From Trinickia soli (GTDB taxonomy: Bacteria > Pseudomonadota > Gammaproteobacteria > Burkholderiales > Burkholderiaceae), in NCBI RefSeq assembly GCF_002879855.1, contig NZ_PNYB01000001.1, positions 248,001 through 312,000 of the forward strand: 64,000 nt of DNA. Reading direction: 5' to 3'. The translations under genes were made by a program, and so were the position numbers. How positions within the stretch are numbered: the first letter of the stretch is position 1; every line of letters starts with the position of its first letter. The notes beneath the pieces are model-generated. The model saw only the letters and a program-made list of their open reading frames with translations, made no database searches and was not told the DNA's origin. Positions 36,072 through 45,296 of the stretch are shown piece by piece.

Positions 36072-36101
36072 GATAAGCCCTCTCTGTGACAGGGCGGGCA
36101 G

Positions 36102-37001
36102 TCACGCGTTATCGCGTCGCGCGACGCCGACGCGACAAAGCGCAGTCATCGGGCCGATTTGACGCAGTTCATCGAACTGCTCGGCGTTCCGTACGAACAG
36201 CGAGCCCGCGAACCCCAGCGAATTGATTGGAATTCCCGCGGCGCATTCGGCAGAACGTGGAACGAGCAGCATCCAGCGTGGGGTCATCAGCAGGTTGTAC
36301 GGGGTGCTTTGGTGTGGGCGACCGTCGACAACGATCGATCTCAACCCAGCCGCATCCAAAAGCAGCCGATAGCGATCGAGCGCTTGCGCGGCTGCTTGCG
36401 CGATCGAAGCCGGTTCGAGTCGCGCGAAAGCATGGCCGAAGGGGAGACCGGGCAAGGTACCGACCGGGCCGTCGAACGACGCCGCCTCGATGAGCGGTGC
36501 GATGGGCAGCGACTGCCCCGAATCTCCAAGCGGCAACGGCACGACCTGCATGTGCTTGTGCGGCTGGCTCGCGCCGGCTTCGCGGCCACCGTTGTAGAAC
36601 CCCAGCGCGTCGAACTCGGTCAGGCAGGCGAACCATGCCGCGAAATCGTCGAGATCGAGCAACGCTTCCTGCGGCTCGAATGCGCGCGTCACGATCAGCA
36701 GGTGATGATCGATGACATTGAACTTGTTGAGTAGCGCGAAATGCGTGGCCGATACGTCGGCGACGAATAGATCGGGGTCGTGCGGAAGGAACGGATCGAC
36801 GAAGCGCTGTGGCGCGGACGTTTCCTGGCGGCGTTTGCCGACCAAACTCGAGACCTGCCGCACGACGAAGCGTATGCCGCTATCGTCCAGCGTGGTTTGG
36901 ACCGTCTCGATCGGGCGCAGCGCGCCGCATGCGAGCGCATGAGCGGTTCGCCCGATGATGGCGGGCCGGAGTGTGCCGGGTTGCAACGAACAAGCGGCCA
37001 T
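36102..37001 (-). CDS. Ap4A phosphorylase / ATP adenylyltransferase
   Basis: A 299-residue HIT-like enzyme of the APA1/APA2 type. The catalytic HxHxQ motif is in SQPHKHMQVVPLP, preceded by FYNGGREAG. LNKFNVIDHHLLIVTRAFEP is a well conserved N-terminal block and PYNLLMTPRWMLLVPRS a C-terminal one. It cleaves diadenosine tetraphosphate with phosphate to ATP and ADP, or the reverse, acting on a stress alarmone. It is divergent from a small possible gene, with a 14-bp palindrome between the starts. Confidence 0.9.
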   Translation of the reverse strand: MAACSLQPGTLRPAIIGRTAHALACGALRPIETVQTTLDDSGIRFVVRQVSSLVGKRRQETSAPQRFVDPFLPHDPDLFVADVSATHFALLNKFNVIDHHLLIVTRAFEPQEALLDLDDFAAWFACLTEFDALGFYNGGREAGASQPHKHMQVVPLPLGDSGQSLPIAPLIEAASFDGPVGTLPGLPFGHAFARLEPASIAQAAAQALDRYRLLLDAAGLRSIVVDGRPHQSTPYNLLMTPRWMLLVPRSAECAAGIPINSLGFAGSLFVRNAEQFDELRQIGPMTALCRVGVARRDNA

Positions 37002-37026
37002 TGTCGATATGGATGGCTGGAGCGAT

Positions 37027-37040
37027 CAATGTCGACATTG
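37027..37040. promoter_or_regulatory. 14-bp perfect palindrome upstream of the Ap4A phosphorylase gene
   Basis: CAATGTCGACATTG is its own reverse complement. It sits 26 bases upstream of the phosphorylase start and nine bases before the ATG of the divergent small frame, where an operator would be expected. No regulator gene is adjacent. Confidence 0.35.
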
Positions 37041-37048
37041 TGGCGCAA

Positions 37049-37539
37049 ATGTTGACGCTAACGATCAACATATCGAGGGGCGAAGTTTTCGGCGACGCCT
37101 GCTTTCCCGAACGGGACGAACGTCGATCGTATACGCACGAGGATGCGACGGGCGAAGAAACGATCGTTTGGTACGTGCAGACGACCGATAAACGGCCGAA
37201 AAGGATCGGCTGCCAAGTGCCGCATGACGATGGCATCGTTGCGGCTTCCGCGGCCGGCGGCGACGCGCCGTTCGTCGAGCTGACGCCGGAAGTTTGCCGA
37301 CGCAGGATTTCGCGCGGTCGGTGGAATATCGATGCGAGCGGGAAAACGCGTTCCCGCATGCGGGCGAGGGCGTCGTCATTTGCGTGCGGGGCGAAGTCGG
37401 AGGCTGCGAGCGAGCGGATAGGCTGCCGTGGCAATCATGCGACGTCGATGCGATCGACGAGTTCGGCACGGCGCACGCGCTGCGGATTGCGTTCGATGGT
37501 GCGCCGCGTCGTGACGTGCACGTATTAACGCGGCGCTGA
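37049..37539 (+). pseudogene. Possible frameshifted small hypothetical gene
   Basis: Protein-like composition runs in one frame from an ATG at 37049 to about 37290 (GEETIVWYVQTTDKRPKRIG, then GDAPFVELTPEV). It appears to continue in another frame from about 37294 to a TGA at 37539 (ENAFPHAGEGVVICVRGEV, then DEFGTAHALRIAFDGAPRRD). After ~37290 the first frame becomes Arg/Ser-rich, as shadow frames do here. This suggests a +2/-1 frameshift or sequencing error near 37280-37300. The family is not recognised. The minus-strand frames over the same bases are clearly noise. Confidence 0.35.
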
Positions 37540-37601
37540 GTGAATCGGGATCGATCCGGGTCCGCCCGAGGCGGCGATGCGCGCTGTCCGCCGGGCCGGC
37601 G

Positions 37602-37880
37602 TTATTCGCCGAAGAGGCTCCGGACGTCTTTGACGTCATCCGTATCGGAGAGGTGGTATTCGGCCCGCACGGCTGTCAGCACATCGTCGACGAATCGCTC
37701 GTACCCCACCGCGTTGCCGAAGTGTTTCATCGTCCAGTTGCAGCCGGTTGTGTCGGGGGGCTGTTTTTGCGGACGCGGCACGCGAATCTTGACGCCGTCT
37801 TCGACGATTTCGTGGATGCGATGGATGCGGCGGCTCACTTCCTCTTGCAATTGCGAAGCGTTGCGCGTTTTGCGGGTCAT
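37602..37880 (-). CDS. DUF2866-like small protein
   Basis: A 92-residue soluble protein resembling the Burkholderia-restricted DUF2866 group. It has an amphipathic start (NASQLQEEVSRRIHRIHEIV) followed by VKIRVPRPQKQPPDTTGCNW and a C-terminal helix (GYERFVDDVLTAVRAEYHL). The ATG at 37880 has a GAGGAG site seven bases upstream. It follows tadC by 98 bases on the same strand, but nothing ties it to pilus assembly. Function unknown; the family name is from memory of its sequence style. Confidence 0.65.
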   Translation of the reverse strand: MTRKTRNASQLQEEVSRRIHRIHEIVEDGVKIRVPRPQKQPPDTTGCNWTMKHFGNAVGYERFVDDVLTAVRAEYHLSDTDDVKDVRSLFGE

Positions 37881-37978
37881 GTCGGGCTCCTCGTCAAAGT
37901 TGCGCGACAGTTTACGATACGCGGCCCCGCTCGGGATGACGGACGCGGTGCTCACGCGCCGTGTCCGTCGGAACATGC

Positions 37979-38947
37979 TCAAATGCCGCCGCCGTTCATG
38001 ATCGGCAAGAGAACCCGGTAGACCTGAATGACCGCCGGTCCCAACAACACGATGAACATCGCGGGAAAGATGCAGAAGCAGAGCGGGAGCAGCAATTTCA
38101 AAGCAATCTTCGCTGCCTGTTCCTCGGCGCGCATCCGGCGGCGCGTGCGCAACGTGTCTGAAAGCACGCGCAGCGAATCGCCGATACTCGTGCCAAAGCG
38201 TTCAGCCTGGATGAGCATCGTGCTGAACGATTCGATATCTTCCACGCCCGTGCGCAAAGAGAGATTACGCAGTGCCTGTTCTTTCGAAAAGCCAGAGCGC
38301 AATTCCAGCAGCATCAATTGGAGCTCACTTGCCACCACCGGGCTACGCAGCTTGATTTCCTCAGCCACTTTTACCATCGCGGCGTCCAGACCCAGGCCGG
38401 CCTCGACGCAAACGGTCAGCAGGTCAATCGCATCCGGAAAGTCCTCGAAGATCGTGCGCTTGCGCCCGGCCACGCGACGCCTGAGCACGCCGTTTGGCAG
38501 GTAGTAGCCGAATGCGCCCATCAACAGCAAGATTCCGCTCAGTTCGGTTGGGTTGGTCGAGACGGAACTGGTGGCAAGCCAGGGTAACGCGATGAGCGGC
38601 AGCGCGAGAGCCAGCGCGGTTTTGGCCGCGAAATAAACCGCGGCGGCGTGCGGAGATCGCCAGCCCGCATTCATGAGTTGCAGCCGCAATGCCGACTTCT
38701 CCCAGTTCTCTTTGGGAATCGACAGCTTCGCAATGGGCTGCGAAATATCCGCAATCCTTTCGAGCCATGCCGAGCCTATCGACTCGGGTTCGGACGGTGC
38801 TTTGACTTGTGGGCCCCCCACAGCCTGTTCGATGCGCCGTCGCATGTCGCGCGGTGCGAAGAAGATCATCGCGCCGAAGCATCCGGCGAACACGATGACG
38901 AAAAGGCCGGCCAGCAAAGCGATGTTGATCGTATTGGGCGATTCCAT
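37979..38947 (-). CDS. tadC: Tad inner-membrane platform protein TadC
   Basis: A 322-residue GspF-type membrane protein. Hydrophobic helices lie near 8-30, 110-160 and 285-315. The cytosolic block has FEDFPDAIDLLTVCVEAGLG and the GspF signature ELRSGFSKEQALRNLSLRTG, then FSTMLIQAERFGTSIGDSLR. With TadB it forms the platform that the TadA ATPase turns to polymerise Flp pilin. It is the last tad gene of the operon; the usual tadD (TPR lipoprotein) was not found after it. Confidence 0.93.
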   Translation of the reverse strand: MESPNTINIALLAGLFVIVFAGCFGAMIFFAPRDMRRRIEQAVGGPQVKAPSEPESIGSAWLERIADISQPIAKLSIPKENWEKSALRLQLMNAGWRSPHAAAVYFAAKTALALALPLIALPWLATSSVSTNPTELSGILLLMGAFGYYLPNGVLRRRVAGRKRTIFEDFPDAIDLLTVCVEAGLGLDAAMVKVAEEIKLRSPVVASELQLMLLELRSGFSKEQALRNLSLRTGVEDIESFSTMLIQAERFGTSIGDSLRVLSDTLRTRRRMRAEEQAAKIALKLLLPLCFCIFPAMFIVLLGPAVIQVYRVLLPIMNGGGI

Positions 38948-38987
38948 GACACCCCCTATAACAGCGTCGCGGCGAGTGCTCGCGCAC

Positions 38988-39965
38988 TCACACGCGGATT
39001 TTGATAATGCTGCGCATCCACATCACGCCGGCCACCATGATGACCGCCATCCCCGCGAGCATCTTCTGGCCGAGCGGATCTTCCCACAGCACCGGAAGGA
39101 ACTTCGGATTGAAGATCATGACGGCGCCGCCGGTCACGAACGGAAGCAGACAAAGCACCCACGCCGACAACTTTCCTTCCGCGGCCAGCACGCGCACCTT
39201 GTCGAAGAGCTTGAAGCGCTCGCGGATCAGAAAGCCAATACCGTCGAGCACCTCGGCCAGATTGCCTCCCGTTTCGCGCTGAATCAGCACGGCGATCACG
39301 AAGTACCGCAAATCGCGAATCGGTACGCGGTTCGCCAGATTCAGCAAAGCCTCGTTCATTGGCACGCCGTAGTTGATTTCATCGAAGGTGATCCGGAATT
39401 CACCGCCCATCGGTTCGGCGAATTCCGCGGCCACCATGCCGATGGCGCTGGCGAACGAGTGCCCCGCACGTAGGGCGCGGCTCAACGTATCGGCAACGTC
39501 GGGCAGTTGCTTTTCCAGCTTATGCAGCCGTTTGTTCCGCAGGCGCAGGATATTGAAGTAGGGAAGGGCGCCCACGAATAATGCGGCTATCGGATCGACC
39601 ACCACGGGCACGGGCAAGAGGGCTGTTACCACGAGCGCACAAAACGCCAGGATCAGGCACGTGAGACCCAGCCGCGCGACGCTCGTACGCGTGCCCGATT
39701 GCTGCAGCAGAAGATCAAGCGATTTCGCGCGCGGTATCTGCAGCATCAGCTTTTCGAAGAAGCTACCATCCTTGAGCACATCGCTTTTCAGGATCGACAA
39801 GCGTTCCTTGCTCACGTGTCCGCCCGCCGACAATGCGCGGATGCGTGAGTCGATGCGCCGTGCCGCGGGACCATGGCGGCTGTTCCACCAGACGTAGATG
39901 GCTTCGAACGCTAGCACGACGGCTACGAACATCAAGACGATGAATGTGTAGAAGATCGAATCCAT
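38988..39965 (-). CDS. tadB: Tad inner-membrane platform protein TadB
   Basis: A 325-residue GspF-type protein paralogous to TadC. An N-terminal helix (FYTFIVLMFVAVVLAFEAIY), two middle helices (~105-155) and a C-terminal helix (FLPVLWEDPLGQKMLAGMAV) are seen. The GspF block reads LPDVADTLSRALRAGHSFAS then LRYFVIAVLIQRETGGNLAE. It lies 40 bases before tadC and 57 bases after tadA. Confidence 0.93.
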   Translation of the reverse strand: MDSIFYTFIVLMFVAVVLAFEAIYVWWNSRHGPAARRIDSRIRALSAGGHVSKERLSILKSDVLKDGSFFEKLMLQIPRAKSLDLLLQQSGTRTSVARLGLTCLILAFCALVVTALLPVPVVVDPIAALFVGALPYFNILRLRNKRLHKLEKQLPDVADTLSRALRAGHSFASAIGMVAAEFAEPMGGEFRITFDEINYGVPMNEALLNLANRVPIRDLRYFVIAVLIQRETGGNLAEVLDGIGFLIRERFKLFDKVRVLAAEGKLSAWVLCLLPFVTGGAVMIFNPKFLPVLWEDPLGQKMLAGMAVIMVAGVMWMRSIIKIRV

Positions 39966-40022
39966 GCGGGCCTCCCCGGTTCCGGCAGCTTAGACAGCGT
40001 GCCCGGTTGTTTCGCTACTTGG

Positions 40023-41390
40023 CTACTTGGTGTCGAATCGCCGCGCGGGGTCGTAGAGCTGATCGGGAAGATTGATCCCGAACGCTTGCAGTCGCTCGAC
40101 GAATTTAGGCCGCACCCCGGTCGCACAGAAATAGCCGCGCACGTTACCGTTTGGATCGACACCCGTTCGCTTGAAGGCAAAAATCTCCTGCATGTTGATG
40201 ACTTCGCCCTCCATCCCGGTTAGCTCCTGGATGCTGACGATCTTGCGCCGGCCGTCGTTGAGCCGCGTAGCCTGGATGACGACGTGAATCGCCGATGCGA
40301 TTTGCTGACGCATTGTTTTCGGCGGAAGCGACATCCCCGCCATGTTGATCATGTTCTCGAGGCGCGTAAGGGCATCGCGCGGGGTATTCGCATGGATCGT
40401 CGCAAGCGATCCCTCGTGGCCGGTGTTCATGGCGGCGAGCATGTCGAGGGCTTCGGCGCCGCGCACTTCGCCCAGAATGATTCGGTCAGGGCGCATCCGC
40501 AAGGCGTTGCGCACGAGTGTGCGTTGCGTGATCTCGCCACGCCCCTCGATATTCGGAGGGCGTGTCTCGAGCCTGGCCACATGGGGCTGGCGAAGCTGAA
40601 GTTCCGCCGCGTCCTCAATCGTGATGATGCGCTCGTCGGCCGGGATGAAGCCCGACAGGATGTTCAGGAGCGTCGTCTTGCCGCTGCCGGTGCCGCCCGA
40701 GATGAGAATGTTGACCTTGGCGCGCGCCAGAGCGTCGAGGAGTTCGGCCATGGGCGGGGTGAGGGTCTGCAACTCGATCAGATCCGACACCTGCAATGGA
40801 TTGACGGCGAAGCGCCTGATCGACACGAGCGGCCCATCTACGGCGGACGGGGGGATGATTGCGTTGACGCGCGATCCGTCCGGCAGTCGCGCATCGACCA
40901 TCGGGCTCGATTCGTCGATGCGCCGTCCGACGCGTGACACGATCTTCTCGATCACTTTCATCAGGTGCGCATCGTCGTAGAACGTGACATCGGTCAGTTC
41001 GAGGCGTCCTTTGCGTTCGACATACGTTTGTTGAAACGTGTTGACCAAGATGTCGGATATGCCCGGGTCGCGTAGCAGCACTTCCAGGGGACCGAAGCCG
41101 AACATTTCATCGTAGACGTCGACGACGAGTTGCTTGCGCTCCGGATCGTTGGCGGGCGCTCGTTCCTCGTCGAGGATGCGCATGATGAGCGCGGTGAGTT
41201 CCTGGCGAACGAGGTCCGGTGATAGACGCGCGAGGCGTTCGAGTTCGACGCGCTCGAGCACCAGTTGATGGACTTCGCGCTTGAGCTTCTGGTACGAACT
41301 GCGGGCCATGCCATTGTGCGAGCTTCCCACAGGGGTGCGTTCGCCGAGCGGCTGCACGGATTGGCTGGAAATCTGCTCACGTAGCAACAT
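40023..41390 (-). CDS. tadA: Tad secretion ATPase TadA (CpaF)
   Basis: A 455-residue GspE/VirB11-type hexameric ATPase that powers Flp pilus assembly. Walker A is [10 protein letters not shown] (231-240). The Asp box is [14 protein letters not shown], Walker B is [19 protein letters not shown] and the His box is [20 protein letters not shown]. The N-terminal domain with [20 protein letters not shown] is the standard CpaF start. The catalytic motifs are all intact, so the system should be active. Confidence 0.95.
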   Translation of the reverse strand: MLLREQISSQSVQPLGERTPVGSSHNGMARSSYQKLKREVHQLVLERVELERLARLSPDLVRQELTALIMRILDEERAPANDPERKQLVVDVYDEMFGFGPLEVLLRDPGISDILVNTFQQTYVERKGRLELTDVTFYDDAHLMKVIEKIVSRVGRRIDESSPMVDARLPDGSRVNAIIPPSAVDGPLVSIRRFAVNPLQVSDLIELQTLTPPMAELLDALARAKVNILISGGTGSGKTTLLNILSGFIPADERIITIEDAAELQLRQPHVARLETRPPNIEGRGEITQRTLVRNALRMRPDRIILGEVRGAEALDMLAAMNTGHEGSLATIHANTPRDALTRLENMINMAGMSLPPKTMRQQIASAIHVVIQATRLNDGRRKIVSIQELTGMEGEVINMQEIFAFKRTGVDPNGNVRGYFCATGVRPKFVERLQAFGINLPDQLYDPARRFDTK

Positions 41391-41414
41391 GGTGTTCTCC
41401 TCGTTCTGCGTTCA

Positions 41415-42626
41415 TTACATGGAGGCCTTGAGCTTGGGGGCGGCAAGGCGGCTGAACAACCCGGACCGCCGTCCGGCGTTTTCCTTGTGCCCTTGCGAGA
41501 GCGCTTGCGTCCCACTGGCGATATCCGCCGCGAATTGCTGCAGGACGCGCGATACGCCGCTCTTGCGGCTGACCTCGAAAACGGGCAGGCCGTGGTTCAC
41601 CGCCTCCGTGACGACTTCGTCGTCCTCGGGCAGCACGAGATGAGGCGACATGTCGAGCACTTCCTCGAGGGCCGCCTTTTCGCGCTCCGCGTGGCGCGTA
41701 TATCGGTTGACCAACAATTTCAGGTGCGAGTAGGGATACCCGAGCGATGTCAGGATCTCCTGGAGACGCCGGCCCGCACGGGCATACAACATGCCGGGCT
41801 GCAACACGACGTGAATTTCATCGCTGCGATCGAGTGCGACGATCGAAAGCTGATTGATGGACTGCCCAAGATCGAAGATGACGAAATCGTATCGGGGAGC
41901 GGCGACCCCGAGCATCCATTCGAGTCTGTCGTTTTGGACTTCGGCCGCCTTGACCGGATCGCCTGCGCCCGCGAGCAGATCGAACGTGTCGCTAACGTGC
42001 ATGAGGCTCGCATCCAGAAACGCCGAATCCATCCGTTCGATGTTTCCGCACACCTGCGGCAGCGTTGAAGGGGCGCTGTCGCTCGAGAGAAGAAACGATG
42101 CGTCGCCATACAGTTGATTGAGATCGACGAGAAGCACGCGCTTTTTCTGAAACCTGGACAGTGCATAGGCGACGTTGCAGGCAATGAACGTGGTCCCCAC
42201 GCCGCCCTTGCATGACATGAAGGACAAGACGCGAGTCACATGCCCACCCTGCAGCATGCGGCTTTGCTCGACGCGGTGCAGCGCCTCGCACAGCGAATGC
42301 TTGTCCAGCGGCCAGGCGAGCACGTCGCGAACGCCCGCACGCATCGCTTCGATGAGCGTCTGCTGCGACGTATCCGGAGTCAGCAAGATGCAGGTCAGCC
42401 GCGTCATGCGCTGACATAGACTCGCGATGACGGGTAACTGCGCGTCTTGCAGCGTGACTGCATCGACGATCAGGACGTCGAATGATTCCAAGCTGTCGCC
42501 GCGCTCGGCGAGCTGCGCCGGGGTTCCAACGATGCGCGTCGTCCGGTAGCTGCCGCATTCGCCGATGTGGCGCACGATCTGGGCAAGGCGCGAGGCGTCG
42601 CTTGAGATGCTGAGGATATCGATCAT
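41415..42626 (-). CDS. tadZ: Tad localisation protein TadZ / CpaE
   Basis: A 403-residue MinD/ParA-like protein with an N-terminal receiver-like domain (1-~125; VLIVDAVTLQDAQLPVIASL) and a C-terminal ATPase domain. The deviant Walker A reads CKGGVGTTFIA (139-149): the signature Lys140 is present, but the second Lys of GK[ST] is replaced by Thr, a departure often seen in TadZ. Walker B is YDFVIFDLGQSINQL. TadZ marks the cell pole where the secretion complex assembles. Confidence 0.9.
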   Translation of the reverse strand: MIDILSISSDASRLAQIVRHIGECGSYRTTRIVGTPAQLAERGDSLESFDVLIVDAVTLQDAQLPVIASLCQRMTRLTCILLTPDTSQQTLIEAMRAGVRDVLAWPLDKHSLCEALHRVEQSRMLQGGHVTRVLSFMSCKGGVGTTFIACNVAYALSRFQKKRVLLVDLNQLYGDASFLLSSDSAPSTLPQVCGNIERMDSAFLDASLMHVSDTFDLLAGAGDPVKAAEVQNDRLEWMLGVAAPRYDFVIFDLGQSINQLSIVALDRSDEIHVVLQPGMLYARAGRRLQEILTSLGYPYSHLKLLVNRYTRHAEREKAALEEVLDMSPHLVLPEDDEVVTEAVNHGLPVFEVSRKSGVSRVLQQFAADIASGTQALSQGHKENAGRRSGLFSRLAAPKLKASM

Positions 42627-42651
42627 GATGTTTCTGCCCGAGCTATCAAGA

Positions 42652-43116
42652 TTATTGACATACGTTGCCGCCTGTCGACGTCGCGAGACTTTCGCGGGGC
42701 AGCGTGGTGGTGAGGGGCGGCATGGCGAGCGTGATCGGAAGGAACGGGATCATCATCTTCACGCTTACGTTGGTGACGCTGACCGTAACGAACGTGCAGG
42801 TGCTGCGCGCCGTGCTCGGGTCAGAGTCGCAGCCGGACGGGGTGTAGCTGAGATTCACGTTCGACGAGGCAAGCAAGGGCAGCAACCCGGTGATCCTGGA
42901 CTTGATGATCGACGCATCGGCGTCGCACACAGCGGCGGTGCGTGCGCCGAGTCGCACGGCTTCGCTCGCGGTATTCCAGTAGAACAGCGCGCGACCGAAT
43001 TCGAGAATACCGATCAACAACGTGCAAAACAGTGCGGCAACTATCGCAAACTCTACGAGGGCCGCGCCGCGCTGGTTGCGCCTCCCGGAGACGAAAGATT
43101 GCGGGTGCGGCTTCAT
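42652..43116 (-). CDS. TadE-like minor pseudopilin (second copy)
   Basis: A 154-residue pseudopilin. It has a basic leader (MKPHPQSFVSGRRNQRG), a cleavage-type G|AALVEFAIVAALFCTLLIG sequence with Glu5 of the mature form, and a single N-terminal helix. The periplasmic part ends in a Cys. The ATG at 43116 overlaps the stop of the other tadE-like gene (ATGA). It probably primes pilus assembly together with that protein and TadG. Confidence 0.88.
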   Translation of the reverse strand: MKPHPQSFVSGRRNQRGAALVEFAIVAALFCTLLIGILEFGRALFYWNTASEAVRLGARTAAVCDADASIIKSRITGLLPLLASSNVNLSYTPSGCDSDPSTARSTCTFVTVSVTNVSVKMMIPFLPITLAMPPLTTTLPRESLATSTGGNVCQ

Positions 43117-43649
43117 GATGCCTGCCTCATCACGGTGGAGATGTTGCCGAAGATGAGCCCCTGCAGATTGAAAAACGTCTCGATCGGCGTGTACTGATAT
43201 CCCTTGATTTTGACCTCGACGAGATTGACGCTGCCCGTCGGTGTCCCGCTGGCGGCGCCGTTGTTCGTGTCGTAAGTCGGAACGCCGGCGAATTGCGGCG
43301 GGTCGGTGGCATCCTGGCAACCGGTGGTATGCGAGGCGTCGCAGACGACGATCATGGAGGTCGTCAAGCCGTCGACGAGCGGCGTCGCCGAGCCGCTCGG
43401 ACAGGGCGAGGTGCCATATACCGCGAGACACTGAGCATCGGCCACGGGATAGGCGGGATCGGTCGACAGGTACATCGACAGAAAGCGCGCGGCATCTCGT
43501 GTCGACTTGGTGAGCGCTTCATACTGGTAGAAGGCCCGGCCGAATTCGGCAACACCCATGGCGAGCAACAGGAGCGGGACCACGACGATGGCGAATTCCA
43601 CCATCGCTGCGCCGCGCATGCGTTTGGGGGTAGGGCGGTGGTTTTTCAT
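43113..43649 (-). CDS. tadE: TadE-like minor pseudopilin
   Basis: A 178-residue pseudopilin. A basic leader (MKNHRPTPKRMRG) precedes AAMVEFAIVVVPLLLLAMGV, the TadE motif with the conserved Glu, and YQYEALTKSTRDAARFLSMY follows. The periplasmic part has three or four Cys that could form disulfides. The ATG at 43649 gives the normal leader length. It lies 11 bases after tadG and is coupled to the second copy by ATGA. Confidence 0.9.
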   Translation of the reverse strand: MKNHRPTPKRMRGAAMVEFAIVVVPLLLLAMGVAEFGRAFYQYEALTKSTRDAARFLSMYLSTDPAYPVADAQCLAVYGTSPCPSGSATPLVDGLTTSMIVVCDASHTTGCQDATDPPQFAGVPTYDTNNGAASGTPTGSVNLVEVKIKGYQYTPIETFFNLQGLIFGNISTVMRQAS

Positions 43650-43660
43650 GATCGCCTCGT

Positions 43661-44911
43661 TTATTGCACCAACACGGGAACGAGCGGGCCGACCGAAGTC
43701 CCGTCGCCGGGAACACCCTGCGTGGCACACGGGACGCTTGCATCGGTGGACTTTCCTTCGTACTCCAGATGGACTGGCAAGGCGCCGCCGCCCTTGTCCA
43801 TCGGATCCAGCATCAGTACGCAGTCCCACCAAGCGATGTTCGTCTTATGGCCACTCAGCAACTGGGTGCAGTCGACTTCGGGTGCGAGAGCAAGCCGTCG
43901 ATCTGCGCCGGCCGAATACGTCGTCCCCGACGACGATCCGCTCGTGCTGATGCCAGCCGCCGCGTCGCCCTGATAGGCGGTGAACGTCGAGCGCTTGCTG
44001 ACGAAATCGCTATAGGCGTTGCTTTGAGTGGGCCAACTCGTGGACGTATAGGCGAATCCGGTGAAATCGGGTGTGTCGGCAGCTTGCGAATAGGGATTCG
44101 CATAAATGCCGAACCGCGAGTTCCATGCGCCAGTGTCCGTGATCTTGTTTCCCGGCGAGCCAACGCTGGAGCCGACGGCCGGCAGCGCGCAGTAGTTGCC
44201 GGTCAGCTCGTTCCTGATGGACGTCGCATTGTTGCTCCCGTCGAGGGCGGCCCAGCCAAAATTGCCGGCGCCGTACGAGGGCGGTGAGCCGGTTTTGGAC
44301 GCGATCCACTGGCCGCGTGTATAGCTCTGGCCCGCTATTGGCGGACTGACCTCAGTCCCGGCTTTGCAGACGAACACAGGAATGGCGCAGGTGGTTTGAG
44401 CAGGGCTGATCGTGGCGACAGCCATTGTCGATACCGAGGCATTGGCTACCGAGTTGCCCGGCAGTACATTCAGCACCTGCGCGAACCAGTTGGCAATGTT
44501 CGATAACGAGGTCGTGCACTTCACGTACTTCATGGCCGAAGGGTTGGCAACCGAGCCCTTCGGCAGGAACGGGTTGGCCAGCGAATCGCTGAACGTCACA
44601 TTGCTGTCGGTCGCCAACTGCACCGGCGTGCTTTGGAAGAAGACGCGGTTCAGGTTGCCGGCCGTGATGCCGGCCGCCTCCGATACCGAGAGGTTGATCG
44701 TGGCACCGGTGAGGTCGCGAACCGCGGCCAGTGCGCACGCGTCCGCACTGTTTTGCAGCTCGCTCCTCACGATGTAGAGCTTGCCCAGATCGAGCGCAAG
44801 CCCGACGACGCCGATCAGCACCGCAAGAGACAGCGCGACGATGACCGCCACGGCGCCGCCTTGAGTGCGTCGAGTCCTTCTTGGTATCCCTGATTGCCAT
44901 TGGCGACGCAT
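43661..44911 (-). CDS. tadG: Pilus assembly protein TadG
   Basis: A 416-residue protein with an N-terminal TadG/TadE-like domain: GGAVAVIVALSLAVLIGVVG is the membrane helix, followed by LDLGKLYIVRSELQNSADAC, the hallmark of TadG. The large periplasmic part is Ser/Thr/Gly/Asn-rich, with several Cys. The C-terminus lacks the complete von Willebrand A (MIDAS) motif known in some TadG proteins. It probably anchors or primes the pilus at the outer envelope. Confidence 0.88.
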   Translation of the reverse strand: MRRQWQSGIPRRTRRTQGGAVAVIVALSLAVLIGVVGLALDLGKLYIVRSELQNSADACALAAVRDLTGATINLSVSEAAGITAGNLNRVFFQSTPVQLATDSNVTFSDSLANPFLPKGSVANPSAMKYVKCTTSLSNIANWFAQVLNVLPGNSVANASVSTMAVATISPAQTTCAIPVFVCKAGTEVSPPIAGQSYTRGQWIASKTGSPPSYGAGNFGWAALDGSNNATSIRNELTGNYCALPAVGSSVGSPGNKITDTGAWNSRFGIYANPYSQAADTPDFTGFAYTSTSWPTQSNAYSDFVSKRSTFTAYQGDAAAGISTSGSSSGTTYSAGADRRLALAPEVDCTQLLSGHKTNIAWWDCVLMLDPMDKGGGALPVHLEYEGKSTDASVPCATQGVPGDGTSVGPLVPVLVQ

Positions 44912-44938
44912 GATGACTTCCCCTCTCGATAGGTTGGC

Positions 44939-45274
44939 TCACTGACCTCCGCTGGCGCCGCCACCGCCGCCGCCACCGTTGCCGCTTCCGACACCGATGA
45001 CGAACGGCGTGAAGGTCGGCGGCGGCGAATCGAACGACTTCTGGTATTGGCCCATCGCAGAGTTCGCGGCCTTGCCATCGATCCCCGGTGTCGACGGGTT
45101 GCGTCCCGCCGCATCCGGGTCGATGACTTGCGCTTGCGTCACGGTCTTGACCGCCTCGCCGAAGTGCGCGTCCCAAATCGGCGTGCTCGTCATGCAGCCG
45201 CCCAGCGCGGCGCAGGCCGGGGCCGCGACAATAACGAGCGCTCGACGCGCGAAAAGATGGTGATTGAGTTTCAT
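44939..45274 (-). CDS. Small glycine-tailed lipoprotein of the Tad locus
   Basis: A 111-residue lipoprotein. The signal sequence ends with a lipobox ALGGC (acylated Cys near residue 27), and Thr, not Asp, follows within MTSTP, so outer-membrane sorting is plausible. The middle has VIDPDAAGRNPSTPGIDGKA, and the C-terminus is a run of glycines. Genes like this stand between the secretin and tadG in betaproteobacterial Tad loci; it may act as pilotin or stabiliser for the secretin, in the place of RcpB or CpaD. That role is inferred from position only. Confidence 0.75.
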   Translation of the reverse strand: MKLNHHLFARRALVIVAAPACAALGGCMTSTPIWDAHFGEAVKTVTQAQVIDPDAAGRNPSTPGIDGKAANSAMGQYQKSFDSPPPTFTPFVIGVGSGNGGGGGGGASGGQ

Positions 45275-45296
45275 AAGATTCCCCTTGGCTCAAGCG

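Noticed and set aside
37065-37469. Minus-strand frame opposite the possible frameshifted gene
   Set aside because: Arg/Ser-rich shadow composition; the plus-strand reading is more protein-like.
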